Shown here in pieces: positions 1-7,500 of a stretch of 51,986 bases of DNA; the stretch's first letter is position 1, and every line of letters begins with the position of its first letter. The DNA comes from a virus. The translations under genes and the position numbers were made by a program. The notes below the pieces were generated by a model. The model was not told where the DNA came from. It was given only the letters and a program-made list of their open reading frames with translations, and searched no databases. The stretch is taken from positions 11,157-63,142 of the IMG/VR virus record IMGVR_UViG_3300000553_000035, one strand, 5' to 3'.

Positions 1-41
1 ACACCGAAGCCTCCGACGACTGCCAGTATCCATGACCACAT
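1..41 (-). CDS. Start of a small membrane protein (cut by window edge)
   Basis: Only the first 13 codons are in the window. The start ATG shares its A with the stop codon of the upstream nuclease gene (TAATG), the coupling used throughout this phage. The visible residues, MWSWILAVVGGFG, are hydrophobic and glycine-rich, as at the start of a membrane segment. No function can be given. Confidence 0.5.
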   Translation of the reverse strand, partial: MWSWILAVVGGFG

Positions 42-454
42 TATTCTTTTTCTTTCAATCTTAAATAGTCTTCGTATAATTCAAGAAAATCATCTTTATC
101 CATTACTATTAGATCAAGTTCGACCGGTAGAGTCTCAGCAGTGTTTTCTCGTTCACCCCACTCAGTCATTTCAATAGTAGGGCCATACAAACGTACAGCG
201 AGCACTGGTCGACTAAGCCAACTTTTATTTTGAGCGTGACTCTTAACAGTATTCCAAATAGTTTTAGTAATAGAAAAACTAGAACTTTGTGTGCTCTTGC
301 ATTCAATCATAAACTCTATCTTTTGATGTTCTTGTGTTTGAAGGTCTGCCTTCTCCCACTTAGCACCTGAACCAATAGTTCTCTTGGCCATTGGCCATTG
401 TTCTTCTAGCTCACGCTCTTGACGTTGGCTAAATTTCTGTTGGAACTTCCCCAT
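41..454 (-). CDS. PD-(D/E)xK nuclease, Holliday junction resolvase-like
   Basis: A 137-residue protein with the layout of a small PD-(D/E)xK nuclease: a basic start, then KADL with Asp37, followed by a strand ending in FMIECKST with Glu51 and Lys53, the D...ExK metal-binding core. The serine-rich stretch and helix after it resemble Holliday-junction resolvase-like phage proteins, which would process branched replication or recombination DNA and so partner the RecA and exonuclease encoded nearby. The ATG at 454 is preferred over the GTG at 460 because AGAAAG lies at suitable spacing; the gene overlaps the end of the upstream gene by 26 bases. The fold is read from the motif only; a restriction-type nuclease is the alternative. 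Confidence 0.6.
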   Translation of the reverse strand: MGKFQQKFSQRQERELEEQWPMAKRTIGSGAKWEKADLQTQEHQKIEFMIECKSTQSSSFSITKTIWNTVKSHAQNKSWLSRPVLAVRLYGPTIEMTEWGERENTAETLPVELDLIVMDKDDFLELYEDYLRLKEKE

Positions 455-608
455 TTTCACTTTCTAATTCATTAATCCATCCAAGTACAATATGGTAAGT
501 ATCATAACGCCCTCTATCGTAACTGTGGTATGTGTTATCAGCACCTGTCTCCATAAAACCTTCAAGATTTTTTAGAGCTTCAACTATTAATTGTTTGACT
601 GGTTTCAT
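429..608 (-). CDS. Small hypothetical protein
   Basis: A 59-residue acidic protein I do not recognise. It begins MKPVKQLIVEALKN and has a tyrosine-rich middle (NTYHSYDRGRYDTYH). The start at 608 has a strong ribosome site, GGAGGAAAACA-ATG; a longer frame begins 14 codons upstream without such a site. It overlaps the following nuclease gene. It is mostly helical in appearance, with no metal-binding cysteines and no membrane segment. Confidence 0.6.
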   Translation of the reverse strand: MKPVKQLIVEALKNLEGFMETGADNTYHSYDRGRYDTYHIVLGWINELESENGEVPTEI

Positions 609-639
609 TGTTTTCCTCCGCAGGTTCGGCTGCTTAGTT

Positions 640-783
640 TTATTCTTCAAACGTTGGTTTTATTGTGTTATATTGAATAGCAAATTGATTTTGCCTTGGA
701 TCGCACCAAGTATCATTGGTCTCATCATGCACCCACCAAACATTACCAACGTGCACTTTTTTCTTACAACGTTCACAAATCAT
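640..783 (-). CDS. Tiny zinc-ribbon protein, CxxC...WVH type
   Basis: A 47-residue protein beginning MICERCKKKV, then VWWVHDE and WCDPRQ. The CxxC knuckle, the WVHD box and the later Cys-Asp-Pro suggest one small zinc site. Its start ATG overlaps the stop of the upstream gene as ATGA. The same plan (CxxC, then WVH, then C or P) recurs in three further tiny genes at 1031-1165, 1620-1793 and 1863-2012, so these look like a diverged paralogous set. Function unknown. Confidence 0.6.
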   Translation of the reverse strand: MICERCKKKVHVGNVWWVHDETNDTWCDPRQNQFAIQYNTIKPTFEE

Positions 784-1034
784 GAATCTATTTCACCACA
801 TTTACTGCATACTTGGGATAGGTCTGTTCTTAAATTGAGGCAGGTTGGGCATCTATATTCATCCATAGCATTGTATAATGCATAATTACAAAATTCTTCA
901 AGATCCATACCGTACATTGATGCTGCTGTTTTAATTTTTTCTGTTGCAGCATCATCTAATTCAATTTCAAACGATACCCAATTTGTTTTATCCTTAGCAC
1001 GGAATTCTGTTAACCATGATTGTGGATCTATCAT
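780..1034 (-). CDS. Small protein with C-terminal double-CxxC zinc ribbon
   Basis: 84 residues: an N-terminal alpha/beta part (WVSFEIELDDAATEKIKTAA) and a C-terminal zinc ribbon, CPTC ... CSKC, with about 12 residues between the knuckles. The ATG at 1034 is chosen because AAGGAG lies about ten bases upstream; it also overlaps the preceding stop as ATGA, and the gene's own stop overlaps the next ATG the same way. The helical segment 'LEEFCNYALYNAMDEY' recalls short ribbon-helix-helix-like proteins, but that is weak. Possibly a small nucleic-acid-binding protein; function unknown. Confidence 0.65.
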   Translation of the reverse strand: MIDPQSWLTEFRAKDKTNWVSFEIELDDAATEKIKTAASMYGMDLEEFCNYALYNAMDEYRCPTCLNLRTDLSQVCSKCGEIDS

Positions 1035-1165
1035 TCTGCTACGCTCCTTAAAAAACATTCTGGATTATTTGCTAAATCAGCATCATCATGAACCCAATAA
1101 ATATTGTTTCCTTCAGTGATAAGCCGAAGATCTTCATTGCATTCAGGACACTTATTATATCCCAT
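1031..1165 (-). CDS. Tiny zinc-ribbon protein, CxxC...WVH type
   Basis: 44 residues starting MGYNKCPECNEDLRL, followed by IYWVHDD and NPECFLR: CxxC, WVHD and a last cysteine, the same order as in the gene at 640-783. Its ATG shares a base with the stop of the 26-residue membrane peptide upstream (TAATG) and its TGA overlaps the next ATG. A GGAG about 12 bases upstream is a weak ribosome site, so translational coupling probably dominates. Function unknown. Confidence 0.6.
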   Translation of the reverse strand: MGYNKCPECNEDLRLITEGNNIYWVHDDADLANNPECFLRSVAE

Positions 1166-1245
1166 TATAGCCTACCACTCCAAAAAACACCAATTGCAAA
1201 AACAAATAATGAGATTAACAATATTGAATTTAAAATAACACGCAT
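1165..1245 (-). CDS. 26-residue single-span membrane peptide
   Basis: A 26-codon gene, MRVILNSILLISLFVFAIGV..., almost wholly one hydrophobic span with a single Arg near each end. AAAGG lies seven bases before the ATG. It sits immediately before a CxxC...WVH gene and shares a base with it, exactly as the other 26-residue membrane peptide at 1786-1866 precedes another such gene. The size and tight packing support a real gene; the role is unknown. Confidence 0.5.
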   Translation of the reverse strand: MRVILNSILLISLFVFAIGVFWSGRL

Positions 1246-1248
1246 GAA

Positions 1249-1620
1249 TTAACCTTTATTATTTTCTTCTCTAAATAATACCAGAGCAATAATTGTATAA
1301 GTTGCTAGATCAAGCAAAGAATCTTCAATACTTTCATTGACTAAATTTTGGCCACGAGCTGCTGCTTGGAGCCGTTTAATCTTGTCCGTTCCTCTAGTCA
1401 TACAGCCTATCCAACCTGGGATACCCCACTCTTCGCTTGCTCTTACATTTGCGAATGGGTCACCTTTTTTCCCATAGTCCGCTTGCTTTTTATCATGCAT
1501 AGATTGTATTTCTTTAAGAATCTGTTGGAATGGAGTTAAATGGTCATGGTCATCTAAAGGAACATCATCAGCAAATTTTATTTTTTCATCATACCAATAA
1601 TTATTATTTGGTTTTTCCAT
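1249..1620 (-). CDS. MazG-like / DUF1599 nucleotide-modification-associated protein
   Basis: 123 residues with the DUF1599 (nucleotide modification associated domain 1) pattern: a helix leading to KKQADYGKKGDPFAN, then a GI-x-GWIG segment, TDKIKRLQAAA, and ESIEDSLLDLATYTIIAL near the end. The acidic ESIEDSLLDL helix resembles the metal-binding helices of all-alpha nucleotide pyrophosphohydrolases, so a role in trimming or controlling nucleotides during replication is likely, but the exact substrate is unknown. The start at 1620 follows GGAAGAAGA and shares a base with the upstream stop (TAATG); ten more in-frame residues lie upstream without a better signal. Confidence 0.7.
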   Translation of the reverse strand: MEKPNNNYWYDEKIKFADDVPLDDHDHLTPFQQILKEIQSMHDKKQADYGKKGDPFANVRASEEWGIPGWIGCMTRGTDKIKRLQAAARGQNLVNESIEDSLLDLATYTIIALVLFREENNKG

Positions 1621-1793
1621 TATTCTTCTTCCATTGGTTCGGCTACCCATTGTTCAAATGGATGACATTTTATAGTGTAATCAAGAAATTGATGAACCCA
1701 CTCACCATTAGCACCTTGAAGAATTTCTTTACGTTCTCCATTTTTACGATAGCAATTTTTGCATAATGCTTTTTTAGGTACGTAATCAGCCAT
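1620..1793 (-). CDS. Tiny zinc-ribbon protein, CxxC...WVH type
   Basis: 57 residues beginning MADYVPKKALCKNCYRK, followed by GEWVHQF and IKCHPFEQW, so CxxC, WVH and C-H-P in the same order as its neighbours. The tail is acidic (EPMEEE). Its start lies inside the end of the upstream 26-residue membrane peptide (8-base overlap) and its stop overlaps the next ATG. The C-H-P ending is reminiscent of small actinophage zinc proteins. Function unknown. Confidence 0.6.
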   Translation of the reverse strand: MADYVPKKALCKNCYRKNGERKEILQGANGEWVHQFLDYTIKCHPFEQWVAEPMEEE

Positions 1794-1866
1794 TTTTATT
1801 CCTAGATATCAAAACCATACCAATAGTCATGATAAGGGTATCAATTATCATAACCCATGAATTCAT
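1786..1866 (-). CDS. 26-residue single-span membrane peptide
   Basis: A second 26-codon gene, MNSWVMIIDTLIMTIGMVLISRNKNG: one hydrophobic span of about 17 residues with a positively charged C-terminus, which suggests a C-in topology. It starts by ATGA overlap with the preceding gene and runs eight bases into the next CxxC...WVH gene. It has the same length and position relative to a zinc-ribbon gene as the peptide at 1165-1245. Unknown role. Confidence 0.45.
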   Translation of the reverse strand: MNSWVMIIDTLIMTIGMVLISRNKNG

Positions 1867-2012
1867 GATTTAGTTTCCCAATCTGGTTCAGCTTTGTGAG
1901 GTCCATGAGGGCTTGTGTGAACCCACTGATCATCATCACCTAATCTATCCCAATCGGTAGCATCGGAGCTATATTTTACGATTGGCATACCACAGTGTTT
2001 ACATTCGGTCAT
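1863..2012 (-). CDS. Tiny zinc-ribbon protein, CxxC...WVH type
   Basis: 49 residues: MTECKHCGMPIV, an acidic stretch, DDDQWVHTSP, then HGPHKAEPDW. CxxC and WVH are kept, while the final cysteine of its relatives is replaced by histidines, which could complete a zinc site. It overlaps the gene before it by 14 bases and the gene after it by ATGA. Function unknown. Confidence 0.6.
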   Translation of the reverse strand: MTECKHCGMPIVKYSSDATDWDRLGDDDQWVHTSPHGPHKAEPDWETKS

Positions 2013-2139
2013 TTTCTTTTTTATCCTCTGGAGTAAAATATTCTACAGCAGCTTTTATTTCTTTGCAAGTATGACTAATAAAATCAACAGCTCTATGGAA
2101 ATTAACATTACAAACGTGACAAAAATGCTTAATCGTCAT
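1999..2139 (-). CDS. Tiny zinc-finger-like protein (CxxC...H...H..C)
   Basis: 46 residues: MTIKHFCHVCNVNFHRA, then DFISHTCKEIKAA and a charged tail. The spacing CxxC-x4-H ... H-x-C is compatible with one zinc finger. It overlaps the gene upstream by 11 bases and the one downstream by 14, so it is part of the same coupled train. It lacks the WVH box of its neighbours. Function unknown. Confidence 0.55.
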   Translation of the reverse strand: MTIKHFCHVCNVNFHRAVDFISHTCKEIKAAVEYFTPEDKKENDRM

Positions 2140-2304
2140 TTATTACTCCAAATTTCCATATTGGATCACCGACTACAGTAACCTTACCATCAACAATATA
2201 AAAAGGTTTACCATTGATTAGAATACCAGCCAGGTCATCTGGCCAACCCTCAGGATCAATCTCAATAGATACGCCTTCATTTTCTTCATTAGACTTCTGG
2301 GTCA
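2129..2304 (-). CDS. Small hypothetical protein after recA
   Basis: 58 residues, acidic, with a beta-rich C-terminal half (GILINGKPFYIVDGKVTVVGDP). It starts inside the last codons of recA; the ATG at 2304 follows GAGG at six bases, and a GTG start four codons upstream is possible. No cysteines and no membrane span. Not recognised; the tight overlap suggests co-translation with RecA. Confidence 0.55.
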
Positions 2305-3404
2305 TTGACATCCTCACTATCTACAGTTAATGGACGACCAAAGAATTCATCTTCGTCTACAACAGCAACGCCTGATCCTTTTTTAACAGCAGCAATAATT
2401 TCTGCTTCAAATTCTTCAGACTTACCACTAGACCAAATCTGTTCAAAGAATGCATCGCGACCTTGTGCCTTGATATCTCTCCATGTAAACCATGCACCAC
2501 CTCTTTGAGCTACGCCAAGAAGAATGCCCATACGAGCAAGATCACGTCTAGTATCAATACCAGGGTGGTCTAGGAACACGTTAGGTTGGTTATAGAAGTC
2601 AGTCCAACCTTCACGAAATGGAGGGCCGTAACTGTTTTTTACTGTTTTCATAACAACAGGGAACCCAACTTGTACGTTCTCACCATTGATCTTATCAAAA
2701 TATTTATCGCTACCAGGACGCAAGTAGATGCGAACTGACATTGCATGCTTAACTGCATGACCACCGGGAGTCATAGGACGGTTGTATCCATCCATGTCTG
2801 CACGTAATTGATTTAGATAGAAACAAGTTACACCATAAAGGTTTGCCAGTGGAGCAACAGTCTGAACATTACGTTTCATAACTGCAGCGTTACCACCCAT
2901 TTTGTCATTCTTATCAGTCAATTGTTGCATACTATGCTTAGTGGCTGCAGCACCAATGGAATCCCATACAACTGCACAGACTTCTTTGGACTTAATCAAA
3001 CTAACCATCATGTCAGTGCCAGTCTCAGCATCTGGTGGTTGCACCACAATAAGACTTTCGTCAACCTTAAGACCAAGCTTCTCAGCCCATTCAGGATTAA
3101 AACGGTGTTCTAAGTCGATATAAGCGACCATCTTTTCACCGTTGTAGTAATCGTAACAGTCTTTCAATGCAAGAAGAGCAAAAGAACTCTTACCGCTATG
3201 TTCCTTACCGAATAGTTCAATCATCTTGCCCTCAGGCCATCCACCAACAGCAAGAAGATAAGCGAGTGCAGGAGTAAAACATGGAATAGCATTGATCTTT
3301 TCAATGTTGTTACCACGCAGAACAATAGGTTTGTTACTACCCTCAGGTGTAAATTTATTCAAATCAGCAATAAGCTTGTCGATGCCATCTCTTGTTCTAG
3401 CCAT
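2289..3404 (-). CDS. recA: RecA-family recombinase
   Basis: A 371-residue strand-exchange ATPase that would coat single-stranded DNA and drive homologous pairing during phage replication and repair. It shows Walker A GKEHSGKS (66-73), the catalytic-glutamate region YIDLEH (Glu99), and Walker B VVWDS (Asp148). A loop-2 region NQLRADMDGYNRP is followed by TPGGHAVKHAMSVRIYLRP, the equivalent of the RecA GGxALKF segment. Length is close to bacterial RecA, with an acidic C-terminus (VVDEDEFF...). TTGGAG lies eight bases before the start. It sits with a glycosylase, polymerase and SSB; phage UvsX-type proteins are the nearest comparison. Confidence 0.93.
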   Translation of the reverse strand: MARTRDGIDKLIADLNKFTPEGSNKPIVLRGNNIEKINAIPCFTPALAYLLAVGGWPEGKMIELFGKEHSGKSSFALLALKDCYDYYNGEKMVAYIDLEHRFNPEWAEKLGLKVDESLIVVQPPDAETGTDMMVSLIKSKEVCAVVWDSIGAAATKHSMQQLTDKNDKMGGNAAVMKRNVQTVAPLANLYGVTCFYLNQLRADMDGYNRPMTPGGHAVKHAMSVRIYLRPGSDKYFDKINGENVQVGFPVVMKTVKNSYGPPFREGWTDFYNQPNVFLDHPGIDTRRDLARMGILLGVAQRGGAWFTWRDIKAQGRDAFFEQIWSSGKSEEFEAEIIAAVKKGSGVAVVDEDEFFGRPLTVDSEDVNDPEV

Positions 3405-3519
3405 AGTAATACTCCAAGTGTCGTTGTATAAAATCTTCTACATCAATGTTATCTCTTGCAGCTTGTTTTTGCAAGGCTTCATACAAGTTCTTATCTAAAT
3501 CAATCAATAACTGTATCAT
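3397..3519 (-). CDS. Tiny ribbon-helix-helix-like protein
   Basis: 40 residues: MIQLLIDLDKNLYEALQKQA, then ARDNIDVEDFIQRHLEYY. One short strand followed by two helices is the layout of CopG/Arc-type ribbon-helix-helix repressors, which bind operators as dimers. It begins by TAATG overlap with the glycosylase gene upstream and ends eight bases inside recA, so it could regulate its own operon. The assignment rests on the pattern alone. Confidence 0.55.
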   Translation of the reverse strand: MIQLLIDLDKNLYEALQKQAARDNIDVEDFIQRHLEYYYG

Positions 3520-3941
3520 TATGCTCCTATCGGCCAGACGTATTCAAGATCATCTGGTACATCTGTAAAATATTGTGAATAGTGTTCTGGAAACTTACGT
3601 AGAAGATTACTTTGATGTGATTTATGAAATTCTACGTCACCTAACCATTCTGGTTTGGTTATGCCAATAGGATAACCAGCAAGTAAATCTATGGATTTTT
3701 CAAGACATGTATCTTTATAACCACGACTAGTCCATTCATTACAAATGGCTTCTTGGTATTTAAGAAGAGTGTATTCGTGACCACGCCACATCTTTACTGC
3801 TGGGTGGTTTTGCCAACCATATCCAGGAGTGATTAATGCTTTGATTACTTGTAGGTTCTCTACACGTTGTTTGCCTAAGCGTTGACGATCAAGCACAGAA
3901 GCAGATTTAGCGAAGTCTTCATATGGTAGGAATGTTTGCAT
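3519..3941 (-). CDS. Pyrimidine dimer DNA glycosylase family protein
   Basis: 140 residues matching the pyrimidine-dimer glycosylase family (Pyr_excise): MQTFLPYEDFAKSA at the start, RQRLGKQRVENLQ, then NHPAVKMWRGHE and CNEWTSRGYKD. Members related to T4 endonuclease V cut DNA at UV photoproducts, so the likely role is repair of sunlight damage in phage DNA or on infection of a damaged host. It lies directly before recA. The subfamily seen in actinobacteria is widespread but less studied biochemically, so the reaction is inferred from the family. Confidence 0.75.
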   Translation of the reverse strand: MQTFLPYEDFAKSASVLDRQRLGKQRVENLQVIKALITPGYGWQNHPAVKMWRGHEYTLLKYQEAICNEWTSRGYKDTCLEKSIDLLAGYPIGITKPEWLGDVEFHKSHQSNLLRKFPEHYSQYFTDVPDDLEYVWPIGA

Positions 3942-4237
3942 TATTTAGATTGTACAGCTTCGTATTCTTCTTCTGTGGCAAATTTAAAACAACATCCATC
4001 ACAGTTATGAGTACCATCATCTACGCCATTGATAATAGAAATATCATCAGGGTCTGGGTGGCCAATGTTATGAGTGCATCTACGTTCCATAATGCCACGA
4101 TCGAATCGATAAAATTGTGGAAAACTACGCATATGGTGATTACTACGCATATGGATGGTACACACTTCTCCTAAACATTGATCTTCTTCATGCGTACGGA
4201 GGCTAATGTGACTATGCTCTAACTCATTGTATTTCAT
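3941..4237 (-). CDS. Hypothetical protein, Cys/His-rich, phage-conserved type
   Basis: 98 residues with an unusual density of His and Cys: CLGEVCTIHMRSNHH, a middle RFDRGIMERRC, then THNIGHPDPDD and HNCDGCCFKFA. This strongly patterned 'HHMR...DRGIMER...GHPDPDD' text looks like a conserved actinophage family, probably metal-binding, but no function is known to me. The start at 4237 lies within the end of the upstream gene (14-base overlap). The C-terminal CxxCC is close to a zinc knuckle. Confidence 0.6.
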   Translation of the reverse strand: MKYNELEHSHISLRTHEEDQCLGEVCTIHMRSNHHMRSFPQFYRFDRGIMERRCTHNIGHPDPDDISIINGVDDGTHNCDGCCFKFATEEEYEAVQSK

Positions 4238-4391
4238 ACTCTTCTTCCCCTAGTGTTTCATAAATCATAGTAGCTACTGCTTGCAAAACAAAATCATCAG
4301 GTGACAACCCTGACTTTCTAAGAGCTTTACCATAACGGATCAAAGCTACTGGACCTAATTTGAGGTTTGTATTGATAACGATTTCATTCAT
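4224..4391 (-). CDS. Small hypothetical protein
   Basis: 55 residues, probably two or three helices (GPVALIRYGKALRKSGLSPD, then FVLQAVATMIYETLGEEEY). The ATG at 4391 overlaps the previous stop as ATGA, which favours it over a start eight codons upstream. Possibly a small helix-turn-helix or ribbon-helix-helix protein, but no family can be named. Confidence 0.55.
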   Translation of the reverse strand: MNEIVINTNLKLGPVALIRYGKALRKSGLSPDDFVLQAVATMIYETLGEEEYEIQ

Positions 4392-4522
4392 TCTTTTTCG
4401 TCTGCTTCTTCCCATTGTGTATTCAAATTCTTATTACTAGGACAGCGATGAGTTACCTCACGAGCTAGTGCTTGAATAACTTGCTTACATTTTGGGCAAC
4501 GCCATGATTTTAATTGTGTCAT
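4388..4522 (-). CDS. Tiny zinc-ribbon protein (CPKC...HRCP)
   Basis: 44 residues: MTQLKSWRCPKCKQVIQALA, then REVTHRCPSNKN. One CxxC knuckle plus H-x-C can hold a zinc. Related in plan to the CxxC...WVH genes at the other end of this block. It directly follows dnaE in the opposite sense of numbering (dnaE starts its own message further upstream and ends 31 bases before this ATG). Function unknown. Confidence 0.6.
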   Translation of the reverse strand: MTQLKSWRCPKCKQVIQALAREVTHRCPSNKNLNTQWEEADEKE

Positions 4523-4553
4523 TGTGTTTCCTTTCTTACTTAATTCAAAGATA

Positions 4554-7500
4554 TCATGCTGACTTTAATAAGTCAAGACGAAATAAATTCTTAAGGCTTA
4601 GGCCATCTTTGAGCTTTTCTACTTCCACCAAGACCGGCGTACCGATTTCAAGGCTTTCTTTGATCCTTGCGTAGGTGCTTGGGAAGGCCACGATTTGAAT
4701 GCTTTCATCTTTCGGAGAGCTCTCTTCATCTTCCTCTTCAAGTAATCCATCCTCATCAAAATTATTAATAGGTAATTCTATCCATACTTGGCACATTTCT
4801 GCACCAGGACTTTTGCCCTTCTTGGTTATTAATAGCTTAACCTGGGTTACCATGCCACCAATCATAGCCTTTTCGCCTTGGAACATACGTTTTTCACCAG
4901 GAAAGTTCTGTTCTTCTTCAATCAGATTAATATAATCAGCAAGAGGATCAATGCTAACCATTGTACCCAAGAGTTCCTGCTCATGGTGACCTCTGGCATT
5001 AATGTTTTCCTCATTCTCAGCGTAACATTCAAAAGTGCTAAGGCGACCAGCACAATGGATACAAGCCTCATTGCAATTATCATCTAATTTTTTGAACTCT
5101 TTCCTTGTCTTTAGGTATTCATATAGTGCTTGCTTAGTACTACCACATAAGCTATCAAATACACCACATTTAATCATTGATATTACGGCACGCTTATTGA
5201 CTTTTCTAGTTGGTACACGTGCAAGGAAATCTTCCATGCTTTTATATGGCCCTAGCTTCTGAAGTTCTTCTGCAGCATTGGCAACATATTTAACACTGCT
5301 AAGCCCATAACGGATTACACCAGCAGATGTAAGTGTAAAGTTGCCTTCACTTTCGTTAATGTCTGGACCAAGTACTTGAATACCCAATCTACGTGCTTCT
5401 CTAGTGTAAATCACACTATCTGAAGGATTAGTGCGGAAAAGAGCAGTCATATATTCACGTGGATAATAGTATTTCATCCATGCAGTCCAGTAAGAAAGCA
5501 TACTGTAGCCGTATCCGTGACTTTTGTTAAAACCATACATACCAAATGCACGCATGTCATCAAAAATAGATTCTGCAGTTCTTTTATCAATACCACTTTC
5601 AATACATTTCTGCACAAAAGTTTCTGCTTCTTCTTTCATATCCTCATAGTTAGACTTAGCAACAGCTTTACGAACACGATCAGTTTCAACAATTGTATAA
5701 CCTGCTAATTCTACGCAAGTCTCCATAATTTGTTCCTGGTAAACAAAACTACCATAAGAAACACCAAGGATCTTTTCAAGCTTTGGGTGTTTGTAAGTAA
5801 CCTTACGTTTACCCTCACGCTTTTGCATATACATCTCAAGCAAGTTAAGACCAGTCTCTGCATCAAATGAACGTGTAATACCTGGGCGATAGATGGCAAT
5901 CATTGTGCATAAGTCTTCGATGCTACGTGGCAAGAAACGCTTTACAAGAGACCTAAGGCTACCTGTTTCAATCTGGAATAGACCAATGTTATTACCTGTG
6001 CCGACACTATCCCATACTGCAGGGTCATCGTAGTACTTTTCCCATTCATGATTCCAATCATAAAAATGTTTAAACGGGAGTACACCATCGTTATTAGTCT
6101 TGATTAATTCCAATGCAGCCATCAAAGTACTTAGAGTGCGAAGTCCAAGCAAGTCGATCTTTACAAAACCAAGCTCATCGACTTCATTCATATCAAATTG
6201 TGTACGAATATCATCATTCTGTGGACTGTAACGCAATGGCATTGCACCAAGTAGAGTCTCTTTGCTAATCAAAATACCAGCAGCGTGCGCACTGGTGTGG
6301 CGAATGTGATTAACGAACTCAGGCAAGTTATCAAATAGCTTAGAATACTTAGTTCTCCACGGTGAATACTCTTTAGCATATTGCTTCTCAACATCTTCCC
6401 ATGTAGCACCACGGTTCTTGATGTTCCAGTCATCATCGATGATATCAATCATTTTCTGAGTATCATCCTTATTAATATCAAGACCACGACAAATATCACG
6501 GAGTGCCTGTTTCGGACCCAGTGTATTTAAAGTTCCAATGCTTGCAATATTATTCCTACCGTACTTATTTTCTAGGTACTCACGAACAAGATGACGTTCA
6601 TTCTTTGGCATGTCAATATCAATATCGGGCATGCTTACACGTTCAGGATTAAGGAAACGTTCAAAAATAAGACCAGATGGCATTGGGTCTACGGTAGTAA
6701 TGCCCATAACGTAAGCAAGAAGAGAACCACCAACTGACCCGCGACTAGGACCAACGAGGAAACCATTCTTTTTACTCCAATCAATAATGTCATGCACTGT
6801 TAAGAAATAACCTGGGAAGCCACGTGTAACAATAACTTCAAGTTCATACTCCATGCGTTCACGGTACTTAGGAATTAATTCTTCGTCTACGTGACCAACA
6901 ATTTTGTTGGCAAAACCTTCTTCGATAACTTCACGAATCTTACGTTCATCCATAGCAGAAGATGAATAGAATACAGGCATCTTACGAGAACCTGGGACAC
7001 GAGCATCACACATCTGTGCTATCTCATTAGTACGGTTGATAGCTTGATCAACCAATGATTCTGGCAAGTAACTCAAACGACTTCGGGTTTCTTCTTCAGA
7101 AAAAATACATAGCTGGTTTGGACCATAAGAGAAACGGTTAGGGTCGTTGATAGTCTTACCCATTTGAATTGCAGTCATTAGTTCGTGAGCAAACCATTGC
7201 TCAGGCTCAGCATAATGAGAGTCACTAACAGCCAAGAGAGGAACACTAAAGTCCACTGCCGCTTCAGCTACACGTAGGTTCCATTCATTACTTTCAGGGT
7301 CAAGATATGTATGTAGTTCCAAGTGAAAACGATCACCAAAGATTGCTTGGTATCTACCAATGCGTTCAACAGCTTTCTCATAGTGTTCACCATCTTTAAG
7401 GTGCTTACCAATGCAACCACCCATACAACCACCAGTAACAACAAGGCCTTCGTTATATCGTTCTAGCAATTCCCAATCGAATCGTGGATTACCGTAATAA

